From: Sphingomonas sp.
GTDB taxonomy: Bacteria > Pseudomonadota > Alphaproteobacteria > Sphingomonadales > Sphingomonadaceae
DNA length: 64,000 nt
Assembly: GCF_030145815.1 (NCBI RefSeq)
Contig: NZ_JAIXHL010000020.1
Location: 1-64,000 of the forward strand
Reading direction: 5' to 3'
In this document: positions 18,481 through 29,045 of the stretch, piece after piece
Numbering within the stretch: the first letter of the stretch is position 1
Layout of the letters: each line of letters opens with the position of its first letter
Notes under the pieces: generated by a model
Database searches by the model: none
Seen by the model: only the letters and a program-made list of their open reading frames with translations
What the model was told of the DNA's origin: nothing
Made by a program: the position numbers and the translations under genes

Positions 18481-19604
18481 GGACGACTGGCGAGCGTCCA
18501 GGCAGCGCGCACCTGCCCGGTGAAGATCGGTGCGAAACTCCGCAATTCGGCGCTCGCCGCGCGGTCATAGTCGGCATGCCGCCCCTGCGCCGCCAAGGCT
18601 TCCGCCGCTGCCGTGCGGTACAGCACCCGCGCTTCACCGGCACGCATGGCATCCTCCGCAATCACGCTGGCGAGGCTCCATGCGCCGATCACGCGATCGC
18701 GGTCGCCGCGGGGTAGCATCGCCATCTTGATGCCAAGCGCGCGGCGATACAGCCGTTCCGCCTCCTCCCGCCGCCCCAGCGCCCGCTCCGCCGCCGCCAG
18801 CCCGTTGAGGCTGTTGGCGGTATCGGGATGCATCTCGCCAAGCAGCCTCACACGCACGCCCAGCGCCATGCGCAGCGCCATCGCGGCGTCGAACAGCAAG
18901 CGGCGGCGCAGCATCGCGTCGAGCGGCTCAACCCCACCCGCGCCCGGCATCGGGCGGAACGGCGACAGCACCGCCTGGCGCAGGGTAAAGCTCCGCCGAA
19001 ACCCCGCCTGCACGCTGGTCGCGCCCGCCATGCGCACCAGATGCGACCCCAGATTGTTGAGCGCGACAGCAAACTCCAACTCAGCCGCCGGACCTAGCCG
19101 CTGCAATGTCGCCGCCGCCTCGCGATACAGCGCATAGGCGTCTTCGCCCCGTCCCATCGCCGCAAGGATGCCCGCGCGATTGCCTTGTGCGCGGGTGAGG
19201 TCAAGCAGCGCATCCGGCCCGGCAGCAGTCAGGATGGTCACCGCGCGCGCCGACAGTGCCTCTGCCTCTGCCATCCGCCCGGCATCCGCGGCCAGCCCGG
19301 CCAACTGGCTCAGGCTGCGCGCGACGGCGGGATGCGCCGCACCATGCCGGGCAAGGCGGATCTCGAACGCACGCCGATAGAATGGCTCGGCCTCACGCGG
19401 GCGCGCCTGCTTGGCCAGATTGTCCGCCAGCCGTTCCGCCGCATCGGCGACCGCATCATCGGCGGTCGCGCCCGCATCGCGGACCGCGCGTCGCAGGATC
19501 GGTTCCGCCTCGCGATAACGGCCCGCGTCCTCCAGCGCGCGTGCCGGGTCGGGTGGCGCACTCTGGGTCACCAGCAGCAGGGCAAAGGCGGGAGCGATCA
19601 CCAT
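18477..19604 (-). CDS. Exported tetratricopeptide-repeat protein
   Basis: The 375-residue protein has a signal peptide (MVIAPAFALLLVTQS) followed by repeated helical pairs with the TPR pattern (for example AGRYREAEPILRRAV, ARPREAEPFYRRAFEI, LGRREEAERLYRRALGI). TPR arrays are protein-binding scaffolds; the partner is unknown. The start at 19604 is chosen because it opens the signal peptide; a longer frame extends to 19715 without signal character. It is convergent with the Mth938-like gene, overlapping by 4 bases, and divergent from the DUF3089 hydrolase gene. Confidence 0.65.
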   Translation of the reverse strand: MVIAPAFALLLVTQSAPPDPARALEDAGRYREAEPILRRAVRDAGATADDAVADAAERLADNLAKQARPREAEPFYRRAFEIRLARHGAAHPAVARSLSQLAGLAADAGRMAEAEALSARAVTILTAAGPDALLDLTRAQGNRAGILAAMGRGEDAYALYREAAATLQRLGPAAELEFAVALNNLGSHLVRMAGATSVQAGFRRSFTLRQAVLSPFRPMPGAGGVEPLDAMLRRRLLFDAAMALRMALGVRVRLLGEMHPDTANSLNGLAAAERALGRREEAERLYRRALGIKMAMLPRGDRDRVIGAWSLASVIAEDAMRAGEARVLYRTAAAEALAAQGRHADYDRAASAELRSFAPIFTGQVRAAWTLASRP

Positions 19605-19744
19605 ATACCCACCGTTGCGCGCCCGGACCGGCGACGCAAGCGACACGTGGTCATCTTGCAAACATGGCGCACAGGCGGCCATACCGAATCTTCCAATTGG
19701 CTGCGATCGGTGCATAATGGGGGCAGATAACAGGGGAGAGGATC

Positions 19745-20872
19745 ATGCTGACGACCGCCATCGCCATTGCCGCCGCTCAGGTCGCGGCACCCGCGCCCGC
19801 CGACTATCGCGATACCGCCAACTGGCTCTGCCGCCCCGGCCGCGAGGATAGCTGCACCGTCAATCTGGATGCCACGGTGGTCGCGCCGGATGGCTCGCGG
19901 ACCATCGAGAAGTTCACGCCCGCAGCAAACCCGAAATTCGATTGCTTCTATGTCTATCCCACCGTTTCGACCGATCAGACGCCCAACAGCGACCTCAGCA
20001 TCGATGCCGCCGAGCGCCGCGTCGCGATGATTCAGGCGGCGCGCTTCCGCAGCGTGTGCCGCGTCTATGCGCCGATGTACCGTCAGGTGACGCTCAAGGC
20101 GTTGCAGGCGGTGATGGCGGGGCAGACGTCAGGCGCGGACCCGGTGCTCGGCTATCGCGACGTCAAGGCCGCGTTCGACGACTATATGAAGCATGACAAT
20201 CAGGGTCGCGGCGTCATCCTGATTGGCCATAGCCAGGGCGCGCGGATGCTCTCGCAATTGCTCGAACGCGAATTCGACGGCAAGCCGGATGCGATGAAGC
20301 CGATCATCTCGGCCATGCCGATCGGGTTCAACCTCGACGTGGCGGCGGGGCAGCGCACCGGCACGCTCAAGTCGATCCCGACCTGCGCCAGCGCGACCGA
20401 CACGGGCTGCGTGGTCACCTATGTCAGCTTCCGCGCGACCGTACCGCCGCCCGCCAAATCGCGCTTCGCCCGTTCGGCCACGCCGGGGATGCAGGTCGCC
20501 TGCACCAACCCCGCCGCGCTCGGCGGGGGCAGCGCGCCGCTGAACGCCTATCTCCCGACCGGTTCGCTGCTCGGCACCGGTTCCGCCTTTGCGTGGAGCA
20601 AGGACGGGCCGCCGGTCACGACCAATTTCGTCAAGCTGCCCGGCCTGATCTCCGGCGCATGCGTGGTGAAGGACGGTGCCAGCTATTTCGAAGCGACGCT
20701 AAACGCCGACCCTGCCGATGCCCGCACCGACACCATCCCCGGCGACGTGATGGTCGGCCCGCAGCGGCTGGACGATTGGGGGCTGCACCTAATCGACATG
20801 AACCTGGCGATGGGTGACCTGGTGAAGCTCGCAGAGGCCCAATACTCCGCGTGGGCGAAGAAGCAGCGCTAG
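19745..20872 (+). CDS. DUF3089 alpha/beta-hydrolase, probably secreted
   Basis: The 375-residue protein begins with a short hydrophobic export signal (TAIAIAAAQVAAPA). It then shows the DUF3089 pattern: FDCFYVYPTVS, CRVYAPMYRQVT, DVKAAFDDYM, and the nucleophile elbow GHSQGA with the catalytic Ser near residue 163. The late His would be in DWGLHLIDMN. These are lysophospholipase- or esterase-like enzymes of unknown substrate. Its last 4 bases overlap the stop of the convergent glycosyltransferase gene. Confidence 0.75.
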   Translation: MLTTAIAIAAAQVAAPAPADYRDTANWLCRPGREDSCTVNLDATVVAPDGSRTIEKFTPAANPKFDCFYVYPTVSTDQTPNSDLSIDAAERRVAMIQAARFRSVCRVYAPMYRQVTLKALQAVMAGQTSGADPVLGYRDVKAAFDDYMKHDNQGRGVILIGHSQGARMLSQLLEREFDGKPDAMKPIISAMPIGFNLDVAAGQRTGTLKSIPTCASATDTGCVVTYVSFRATVPPPAKSRFARSATPGMQVACTNPAALGGGSAPLNAYLPTGSLLGTGSAFAWSKDGPPVTTNFVKLPGLISGACVVKDGASYFEATLNADPADARTDTIPGDVMVGPQRLDDWGLHLIDMNLAMGDLVKLAEAQYSAWAKKQR

Positions 20873-22035
20873 CGCCCGACCAATCCCGCCAAGTGCGCGT
20901 AGAGCGCGTCGCGGTTCGCCTCCCAGGTGAACCCCGCCGCGCCCGCGCGCACCGCGTCGGGCGGGGGAGGGGCCGCGACCAGCGCTCCGATCGCCTCGGC
21001 AAACGCCCCTGCTGTCCGCGCGACAATCCGCCCATGCTCCGGCGCGGTCACCAGTTCGCGTGCGCCCCCTGCATCGGGGATGACCACCGGCGTCCCGCTC
21101 GCCAGCGCCTCGACCCACGCATTGGCGAGACCTTCCGACGACGACGCCAGCGCCATCACGTCCGCCGCCGCCAGCAATGCCGGCAATTCGCCATGCGCCA
21201 CGCTGCCCAGCAACATCACCCGGTCGCCGACGCCCAGCCGCGCGATCTGCGCCACCAGCCTCGGTCGCTCCGGCCCTTCGCCTGCGATCATCAGTCGCAC
21301 GCCGGGCAGCGCCGCGACCGCGTCGATCACGATCTCATGCCCCTTGCGCGGGATCAGCGCGCCGACGCTCGCTACCAGCGGGCCGGTGGCCCCCAATGCC
21401 GCCTTCGCCGCCGCCCGGTCACGCGGCGCGAAGCGATCGAGGTCAACTCCAGTGCGATGGACCCGGATCTTGGCCGCATCCATGCCCAGCGCCACCATAT
21501 CGTCACGCATCGATCCGGCCACGGCGAGCAACCCGTCCGCGGCCTGTCCAGCGCGTAACACCTGCGCCGCCGTACCCGGTGCACGTCCCCAATGATGGAT
21601 ATCCGCCCCGCGCGCCTTGATCGATACCGGCACGCCGAATGCGCGGCCCAGCGCGACCGCCGCAACGCCGTCGGGAAAGAAAAAGCTCGCATCGATCACA
21701 TCGAACGCAAACTCGCGCCGGATCGCGCGCAACAAGGGCGTCAGTCGCGCGGTCAGCATTGCGGCATGGAGTCGCCCACCGATCCCCGGTACATTGGCAA
21801 AGCGCGGACGCCACACCTCCACGCCCTTCCAGACCTCATGGCGGGGCAGGGTGGCAAGCGCGGCATAGTGCCCCAAGCGCGAGAGCGGAAAGGGTGGCAG
21901 CCCGATCGGCGCCACCAGCTTCAACTCGACCTGTGGATGCCCCGCCAGCCCCAGGGTCTGCCGCTCGACAAACACGCCGAAATTGGGCCGCGACGCATCG
22001 GGAAACAGTGACGAAAGGGTGAGCACGCGGAGCAT
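20869..22035 (-). CDS. Family 4 (GT-B) glycosyltransferase
   Basis: The 388-residue protein has the two-domain GT-B layout. The N-terminal acceptor domain has LTLSSLFPDASRPNFGVFVERQ. The C-terminal nucleotide-sugar domain has VASVGALIPRKGHEIVIDAV, GEGPERPRLVAQI, and the GT4 motif SSEGLANAWVEALASGTPVV carrying the EX7E-type glutamates. It would transfer a sugar from an activated donor in envelope polysaccharide or glycolipid synthesis. No other polysaccharide genes are adjacent, so the acceptor is unknown. Confidence 0.85.
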   Translation of the reverse strand: MLRVLTLSSLFPDASRPNFGVFVERQTLGLAGHPQVELKLVAPIGLPPFPLSRLGHYAALATLPRHEVWKGVEVWRPRFANVPGIGGRLHAAMLTARLTPLLRAIRREFAFDVIDASFFFPDGVAAVALGRAFGVPVSIKARGADIHHWGRAPGTAAQVLRAGQAADGLLAVAGSMRDDMVALGMDAAKIRVHRTGVDLDRFAPRDRAAAKAALGATGPLVASVGALIPRKGHEIVIDAVAALPGVRLMIAGEGPERPRLVAQIARLGVGDRVMLLGSVAHGELPALLAAADVMALASSSEGLANAWVEALASGTPVVIPDAGGARELVTAPEHGRIVARTAGAFAEAIGALVAAPPPPDAVRAGAAGFTWEANRDALYAHLAGLVGR

Positions 22036-22081
22036 TGCTCCAGCGCACTACACCCTTTGCGTTAAATTTGCGGAACCGGGA

Positions 22082-22465
22082 TCAGCGGCAGCGCACTTCA
22101 CCCTTGTCGACCGCAGAGCCGATCGCCGCGCCACCGGCTGCGCCGATGATCGTGCCCAGCGTCTTCGACCCGCCCGGAGCGATGATGTTGCCGAGCACGC
22201 CGCCGGCCAGCCCACCGACGATCAGACCCGCGGTGCCGTCGCTGCGGCGGCAATAATAGCGCCCGTCACGACCGACATAGACATTGTCGCCACGGCTCAG
22301 GCGCCGCTCCTGATAATTTCCGTCGCGATAATAACGCTGTGCGTCCCATCCGCCGCCACCGCTGGCATAGCCGGGCCGGTCATAACCATATTGGCTGCAC
22401 GCGCCGGTCAGCGCCATGGCGCCAGCGCTCAGCGCGATCATGCCGGTGCGAAGTGAGAAGTTCAT
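22082..22465 (-). CDS. Glycine-zipper 2TM-domain lipoprotein
   Basis: The 127-residue envelope protein has a lipoprotein signal with lipobox LTGAC, a Tyr/Gly/Arg-rich middle, YYCRRSDGTAGLIVGG, and a C-terminal glycine zipper (GLAGGVLGNIIAPGG ... GAAGGAAIGSAV). The family is related to SlyB/Rick_17kDa surface antigens, which pack small helices in the membrane. It is a tandem paralogue of the next gene, sharing the C-x-R-x-x-DGT-x-GL-x-VGG core. Confidence 0.75.
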   Translation of the reverse strand: MNFSLRTGMIALSAGAMALTGACSQYGYDRPGYASGGGGWDAQRYYRDGNYQERRLSRGDNVYVGRDGRYYCRRSDGTAGLIVGGLAGGVLGNIIAPGGSKTLGTIIGAAGGAAIGSAVDKGEVRCR

Positions 22466-22568
22466 CGGGCATCTCCCTGTTCATGATGCCCCCCGCCGAT
22501 GTTGTGCCAACGAAACGGGGCGCGGAAATATCCCGCGCCCCGCATCATTTCGCACTGTTTCGCACCGT

Positions 22569-22889
22569 TTAACGGCAGCGCTTGCCGCTGCGCTCGATCT
22601 CGCGACCCGCAACCGCACCTGCCGCTGCGCCCAGCAGCGTGCCGACGGTGCGGTCGCCGCGCGTATCGATCGTGCGTCCGACCAGCGCGCCAGCGACGCC
22701 ACCGATCACCAGACCGGTCGTGCCGTCGGGCTTGCGGCAATAGCGGCGGCCGTCCCGGCCCTTCCACTCGCGATAGCTGTAGCGCTTCTTCTTGCTTTGC
22801 GCCTGCGCCTCGTTCGACGTGTTCGGCAGCATCACCGTTGCGGGGACGGCCAGCGAAGCGGCGCCCAGCGCCAGCATCAGGTTACGCAT
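22569..22889 (-). CDS. Glycine-zipper protein, tandem paralogue
   Basis: The 106-residue protein has a cleavable signal peptide (MRNLMLALGAASLAVPATVM) without a clear lipobox, a basic SKKKRYSYREWKGRDGRRYC stretch, and a glycine-zipper region (GLVIGGVAGALVGRTI ... LLGAAAGAVAGREI). It shares order and core motif with the lipoprotein gene about 100 bases downstream on the same strand, so the pair arose by duplication. It is probably a membrane or outer-membrane stabilising protein; no direct evidence of function is seen. Confidence 0.72.
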   Translation of the reverse strand: MRNLMLALGAASLAVPATVMLPNTSNEAQAQSKKKRYSYREWKGRDGRRYCRKPDGTTGLVIGGVAGALVGRTIDTRGDRTVGTLLGAAAGAVAGREIERSGKRCR

Positions 22890-22982
22890 AATCTCTACTC
22901 CATCTTCCTGAACTCGCGGCTAAAAACGCGCGCCGGCGAGGCGGGGTTTCATGAACGTCACATTTCGTGCAGTTCATCTGGC

Positions 22983-23414
22983 ATGCAGGAAGCCCGCACC
23001 CTTATCGAACGCCTCAATCTCGCGCCGCACCCGGAAGGCGGCTGGTATCGGGAAACATGGCGTTCTCAATCACTTGAAGACGGTGGCAGGTCCCCCGGCA
23101 CCGCGATCCTGTTCCTGCTGGAACAGGGGCAGACGTCCCACTGGCACCGCGTCGATGCCGATGAACTGTGGCTGTGGCACGCCGGATCGCCGCTCGACCT
23201 GATGATTGCCGATGCGGCGGACGCCAATCCGGAGGCGATCGTACTTGGCGGCGACGTGCTGTCCGGTTACCAGCCGCAGGCGCGCGTCCCGACGAATCGC
23301 TGGCAGGCAGCAGATGCGCATCGCGGCTGGGCGTTGGTCAGCTGCATCGTCGTCCCCGGATTCGACTTTGCCGGGTTCGAGCTCGCCCCACCCGACTGGT
23401 CGCCCACCCGCTAA
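22983..23414 (+). CDS. Cupin-fold protein (DUF985)
   Basis: The 143-residue protein MQEARTLIERLNLAPHPEGG shows the DUF985 signature: EGGWYRETWRS, then AILFLLEQGQTSHWHRVDADELW, GYQPQARVP and a C-terminal VPGFDFAGFEL. The beta-barrel could bind a metal through the HWHR and Glu residues. Related proteins are sugar-binding or epimerase-like, but the activity is not known. The ATG at 22983 is the only start that gives a family-sized product. Confidence 0.8.
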   Translation: MQEARTLIERLNLAPHPEGGWYRETWRSQSLEDGGRSPGTAILFLLEQGQTSHWHRVDADELWLWHAGSPLDLMIADAADANPEAIVLGGDVLSGYQPQARVPTNRWQAADAHRGWALVSCIVVPGFDFAGFELAPPDWSPTR

Positions 23415-23434
23415 ATCTCTTCCCGCGATTCACG

Positions 23435-23443
23435 TTATCCACA
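23435..23443 (+). promoter_or_regulatory. Isolated perfect DnaA box TTATCCACA
   Basis: One exact consensus 9-mer lies 20 bases after the cupin gene and at the left border of the long non-coding stretch. A second copy, an AT-rich unwinding region and dnaA/dnaN neighbours are all absent, so this is not an origin. It may be a chance match or a DnaA-responsive site. Confidence 0.35.
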
Positions 23444-23529
23444 GATGGTAACGGTCGATCGCCGCTTCGCCCGACTCGCAAAGCGTGACAGCATGATGGG
23501 GCAGGCAGATGAGGCCGCAGCGGGAAACC

Positions 23530-24080
23530 AAAGCGAAATCAAATGTTTGTCACGGCCTGACCCGTGCAGGTGCCTTCGGGAAACCGCATGGATCGGGACG
23601 GGGACGCCACCCCGGGAAACCGCAGGAGCGATGTTCGCATCGTGCTTGCGGGAACGGAACGGACAGGCGTCCAATGGCATCCCGGGCATTCGTGCCGGGG
23701 ATGACAGGCGGCCGGGAAGCGACCGATGTCTTCGGACAGCGGGAACAGATCGGAAGCCACGGACGCAAAGCCCGTCTTCGGACCGGGTGGAGCGGGTTGC
23801 AGCGGAACGGCGGCGCCTTCGGGCAAGGCCGGAACGATGTAGCCACAGCCGCGACGGAGCTGGAAGCCTTCGGGCAACTGAACCGACGCGAGGTGATCGA
23901 ATGAAACGACCCTTCGGGGATCGTGTCGATCGATGACCGGACCGCGATGCCGGAACGCCGCAAGGCGCGAAGGGATCGCAAGGACATCGAGGCGGGAACG
24001 CGGCTCTTCGGAACCGCCCCCGTCCCGGTGACCGGCCAGCGGACGCTTTGCGATCGTTGGAACGCGGGGTTCCACGTCCC
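23530..24080 (+). ncRNA. Candidate structured RNA with UUCG-capped hairpins
   Basis: Between the cupin gene and the TSUP gene no reading frame looks like a protein. On the plus strand the tetraloop motif CTTCGG appears seven times (near 23573, 23730, 23776, 23817, 23868, 23912, 24006), most with a flanking stem: TGTC-TTCG-GACA, CCCGTC-TTCG-GACcGGG, GCC-TTCG-GGC twice, CCC-TTCG-GGG, and GCGG-c-TC-TTCG-GA-a-CCGC. The motif is strand-specific and falls in all three frames, which argues for RNA structure rather than a peptide repeat. RNase P and tmRNA signatures were not found. Ends are approximate and no promoter is assigned. Confidence 0.35.
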
Positions 24081-24217
24081 TTGCCGGTGAGTGGAACACT
24101 GCCTGCCGCCACCGCGGCGCGCCCGTCTCCCGGACGAGCGAGCAGGTCGATGGCGACACCGGGGGGCTGGCGGAAACGCCGGCCCTCTTTTGGTTTTGGG
24201 GCGATGCCCCTTCTTCT

Positions 24218-24330
24218 CCCTCTCCCCTCCGGGGAGAGGGCCGGGGAGAGGGGGAGTCTGCCACTAGCGATTGGCTTGAGAGGACAGCCCCCTCTCCCAA
24301 CCCTCTCCCCGCAAGCGGAGAGAGGGCTAA
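24218..24330. repeat. Imperfect inverted-repeat element (CCCTCTCCCC type)
   Basis: Left arm (about 24218-24254) and right arm (about 24288-24327) are imperfect reverse complements built of CCCTCTCCCC and GGGGAGAGGG blocks, each also folding on itself. It is a REP/MITE-like intergenic palindrome; no gene is contained. Confidence 0.6.
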
Positions 24331-24343
24331 GACCCCAACATCA

Positions 24344-24456
24344 TCGTCACCCCGGCCTCGTGCCGGGGTCCACCCCGCCTCACGTCCGGCGCTCCAGCCT
24401 CTTGCTTCGCGCCCCGCCTCCCGGTGGCCCCCGGAACAAGACCGGGGTGACGACGT
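24344..24456. repeat. REP-like palindrome with GTCACCCCGG ends
   Basis: The element starts CGTCACCCCGG and ends CCGGGGTGACG, with internal CCGGGG blocks. The same end structure recurs near 25786-25858 and inside uvrA at 35570-35649, so this is a dispersed family in the genome. Confidence 0.6.
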
Positions 24457-24500
24457 AGGGGACTGGACGGAGTTGAAAGGATTGCTACCCCTCAACCACG

Positions 24501-25244
24501 ATGCCGATCGACTCCCTTCACCTCGCACTCGCGGCCTGCATGTTCCTCGGCGCGCTGCTTTACTCCACCGTCGGCCATGGCGGAGCGTCGTCCTATATCG
24601 CGCTGCTGGCGCTGTTCAGCGTGCCGGTGGCGGTGATGCGCCCGACCGCGCTCGTCCTCAACCTGATCGTCGCGACCCTGGGATCGATCCGCTACGCCCG
24701 CGCCGGACTGTTCCGCTGGCGCACGCTCTGGCCGTTCCTCGTCGGCGCGATCCCCGCGGCGTTCGTCGGCGGCATGATCCACGTGCCCCCGGAACTCTAC
24801 CGCCCGGCCATGGGCGCGGTGCTGCTCTTCTCCGCCGCCCGCATGCTGTGGCCGCGCGAGTTGAAGGCCGAGCGCGAATGGCACGATCCGCCGCTCTGGG
24901 TGGCGATCCTCGCCGGGATCGGCCTCGGCCTGCTTGCTGGGCTGACAGGCACCGGCGGCGGCATCTTCCTCTCGCCGCTCTTGCTGTTCCTCGCCTGGTC
25001 CGCGCCCAAGCCGGCTTCGGGCGTGGTGGCGGTCTTCATCCTCGCCAATTCCGCCGCAGGGCTCGCGGGCAATTTCGCGTCGGTCGGCAAGCTCCCGCCC
25101 GAGCTCCCGCTCTACGCTGTCGCCGTCCTCGCGGGCGCGGTGGTCGGCACCACGCTGGGCATCAAACTACCGCAAAAGTGGATCCTGCGCGCCCTCGGCC
25201 TCGTCCTGCTGGTCGCGAGTGCGAAGCTGTTCGGGGTCTATTGA
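24501..25244 (+). CDS. TSUP (TauE/SafE) family membrane transporter
   Basis: The 247-residue inner-membrane protein has about eight hydrophobic helices and the TSUP pattern: an N-terminal GALLYSTVGHGGASSYIALLA and the repeat-related GLTGTGGGIFLSPLLL at about residue 146. Family members export or import small sulfur-containing or organic anions such as sulfite or sulfoacetate. No sulfur-metabolism gene is adjacent, so the substrate is open. Its 3' end overlaps the convergent DUF805 gene by 78 bases. Confidence 0.8.
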   Translation: MPIDSLHLALAACMFLGALLYSTVGHGGASSYIALLALFSVPVAVMRPTALVLNLIVATLGSIRYARAGLFRWRTLWPFLVGAIPAAFVGGMIHVPPELYRPAMGAVLLFSAARMLWPRELKAEREWHDPPLWVAILAGIGLGLLAGLTGTGGGIFLSPLLLFLAWSAPKPASGVVAVFILANSAAGLAGNFASVGKLPPELPLYAVAVLAGAVVGTTLGIKLPQKWILRALGLVLLVASAKLFGVY

Positions 25245-25724
25245 GCTGCGCGGATCGGGGCCGAAGCGGTTGGGGCCTTCGGTGCCGGGGACCACGAGTA
25301 TGAAGGCCAAGAAAAATAGGACGCCGCCGATCTGAAAGAGCGAGGCCCAAAGGGGCAGGTCGGGTAACGTCGATGCTCCATTTAAAGGATCAAAGAATAC
25401 AAACCGGGCGCTCGAATAGACGCCGAGCGCCATGGTTGGCGGTAGCAACAGCGTCCACCATCCGCTGACGTTCGCATCATGGAGCCGACGCGCGAACAAG
25501 GCGAAGATCGGTAGCAGCAACAACAGCTGACCCGCCTGATCCACGATCCAGTCGGTTCGCGGTGACAGTTGATAAGGAATGTGCCGAATGATCGTACCGA
25601 CGAGCATCGCCGCGATCCAGTAATAGAATAACTCGGATCGTCGAGATCTACCCTTGAACGTCACGATCCCGGTTATGGCGCGGATGACCAGCGTCAGGCC
25701 GTTTGGGGTTGCTTGCTGTGCCAT
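25167..25724 (-). CDS. DUF805 family membrane protein
   Basis: The 185-residue protein has the DUF805 features: FKGRSRRSELFYYWIAAM near residue 24, several membrane helices, the ARRLHDANVSGWWTLL motif, and the end motif GPNRFGPDPR. The function of the family is unknown; members are small inner-membrane proteins, some linked to envelope stress. A charged 30-residue tail follows. The convergent overlap with the TSUP gene is long for this genome, so the tail could be an extension past an ancestral stop. Confidence 0.75.
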   Translation of the reverse strand: MAQQATPNGLTLVIRAITGIVTFKGRSRRSELFYYWIAAMLVGTIIRHIPYQLSPRTDWIVDQAGQLLLLLPIFALFARRLHDANVSGWWTLLLPPTMALGVYSSARFVFFDPLNGASTLPDLPLWASLFQIGGVLFFLAFILVVPGTEGPNRFGPDPRSSIDPEQLRTRDQQDEAEGAQDPLLR

Positions 25725-25782
25725 CGGCGATCAGCCTAGCTGCACGGCGAAACATCTCAAGAGAGCAAACGGCCGCCATCGT

Positions 25783-25862
25783 CCTCCCGGCCTTGAGCCG
25801 GGGCAGGGCTTCTTCGCCGCGCAAAAAGCCCGGCCCCGGGTCAAGCCCGGGGCGACGGGGGG
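25783..25862. repeat. REP-like palindrome between DUF805 and dnaJ genes
   Basis: Arms beginning CGTCCTCCCGG and ending CCCGGGGCGACG, with internal AAGCCCGG/CCGGGGC blocks, form an imperfect inverted repeat of the GTCGCCCCGG family. It may also act as a terminator for transcripts from either side. Confidence 0.5.
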
Positions 25863-25870
25863 GAGGGACT

Positions 25871-26983
25871 CTATCCCCCCACCGCCTTCTTCAGCTTGTC
25901 GAAGAACCCGCTCGACACCGGGCATTCCTCACCGGTCTCCAGCGCGCGGAACTGTTCGAGCAGCGCGCGTTGTTCGCCCGACAGCTTGGTCGGGATCTCG
26001 ACCTCGATCCGCACGACCAGGTCGCCGCGACCGCGCCCCTGCAGCACCGGCATGCCCGCGCCGCGCTGACGCACCTCGCGCCCGCTCTGCGTGCCGGGGT
26101 GGAGATGGATGCGGTGCAGCTCGCCGTCCGGGCCCGGAATCTCGATCTCGCCACCCAGCGCCGCGGTGGTGAAGCTGATCGGCGCGCGCGCGAACAGCGT
26201 GGTGCCCTCACGCTCGAAGATCGCATGCGGCTTCACATGCAGGAAGATGTAAAGGTCGCCCGGAGGCGCCCCGCGCGCGCCGGCCTCGCCCTGACCCGCC
26301 ATGCGGATGCGCGTGCCTTCGTCAACGCCTGGCGGGATGTTGACGTTCAACGTCACCGTCTTGTCGACGCGGCCCTCGCCGCGGCAATTGCGGCACGGAT
26401 CGGCGATCGTCTGCCCCGCGCCATGGCACGACGGACAGGTCCGCTCGACCACGAAAAAGCCCTGCTGCGCGCGCACCTTGCCATGCCCGGCACAGGTGCC
26501 ACAGCGCTTCGCCATCGTCCCCGGCGCAGCGCCGGTGCCGCCGCACGGCTCGCACGGGCCGGATACGTCGATGGTGATGTCCGCCTGCTTGCCGTGAAAG
26601 GCGTCTTCCAGGCTGATTTCCATGTCGTAGCGCAGGTCGGCGCCGCGCGCCTGGCGCTGGCCGCCACCGCCGCGTCCGCCCATGAACTCGCCGAACATGG
26701 ATTCGAAGATATCGGCAAAGCCGTCGAAGCCCTGACCGCCGCCACCGCCCATGCCACCTGGCCCAGCATGGCCGAACCGGTCATAGGCCGCGCGCTTCTG
26801 CGGATCCTTCAGGCAATCATAGGCTTCGTTGATCGCCTTAAACTTGGCTTCCTGCTCCTTGCACCCGCCATGCTTGTCGGGATGGCACTGGATCGCCAGC
26901 TTGCGAAACGCCGATTTGATCGTCGCATCGTCTGCATCGCGCGAAACGCCGAGCAGCTCGTAATAATCTACCTGGGTGGTCAT
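25871..26983 (-). CDS. dnaJ: Chaperone DnaJ (Hsp40)
   Basis: The 370-residue co-chaperone stimulates DnaK ATPase and delivers unfolded clients. In order: J domain with HPD (CHPDKHGG near residue 33), Gly/Phe-rich linker, a zinc-finger domain with four CxxCxGxG-type repeats (CEPCGGTG, CGTCAGHG, CPSCHGAG, CRNCRGEG), and the C-terminal substrate-binding domain. It starts at the ATG at 26983, 68 bases after dnaK on the same strand, with a long hairpin in between, and is probably co-transcribed from the dnaK heat-shock promoter. Confidence 0.95.
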   Translation of the reverse strand: MTTQVDYYELLGVSRDADDATIKSAFRKLAIQCHPDKHGGCKEQEAKFKAINEAYDCLKDPQKRAAYDRFGHAGPGGMGGGGGQGFDGFADIFESMFGEFMGGRGGGGQRQARGADLRYDMEISLEDAFHGKQADITIDVSGPCEPCGGTGAAPGTMAKRCGTCAGHGKVRAQQGFFVVERTCPSCHGAGQTIADPCRNCRGEGRVDKTVTLNVNIPPGVDEGTRIRMAGQGEAGARGAPPGDLYIFLHVKPHAIFEREGTTLFARAPISFTTAALGGEIEIPGPDGELHRIHLHPGTQSGREVRQRGAGMPVLQGRGRGDLVVRIEVEIPTKLSGEQRALLEQFRALETGEECPVSSGFFDKLKKAVGG

Positions 26984-27003
26984 TCACTCGGCCCCCGCCC
27001 GAT

Positions 27004-27041
27004 CCCCCGCCGCCTTTCCTTGGGAGTGAAAGGGGCGGGGG
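27004..27041 (-). other. Intercistronic hairpin between dnaK and dnaJ
   Basis: On the minus strand CCCCCGCC and GGCGGGGG arms, extended by CCTTTC/GAAAGG, form a long stem with a short loop between the dnaK stop and the dnaJ start. There is no T-run, so it looks like an mRNA processing or attenuation element that would set dnaJ below dnaK rather than a full terminator. Confidence 0.5.
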
Positions 27042-27051
27042 TGAGCATAAA

Positions 27052-28956
<1,905 letters not shown>

Positions 28957-29045
28957 GAGTCCTCTAAGGCCCCCGTCTGCTAAATCATGTTAAACCAGTG
29001 CGTTACCGCGCCCCTCAAGCGGCAACGCGGCCATCACAAGGGGCG

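Noticed and set aside
23435..23443. Replication origin at the DnaA box
   Set aside because: There is a single box, no AT-rich unwinding stretch, and no dnaA, dnaN or parAB genes nearby.
23530..24080. RNase P RNA or tmRNA for the hairpin-rich region
   Set aside because: The conserved GAGGAAAGTCC block of RNase P RNA and the tRNA-like ends of tmRNA are not present on either strand.
23539..24528. Minus-strand and plus-strand frames across the 23.4-24.5 kb gap as proteins
   Set aside because: Composition is Arg/Ser/Pro-rich in every frame, frames run into palindromic repeats, and no start has a convincing ribosome-binding site.
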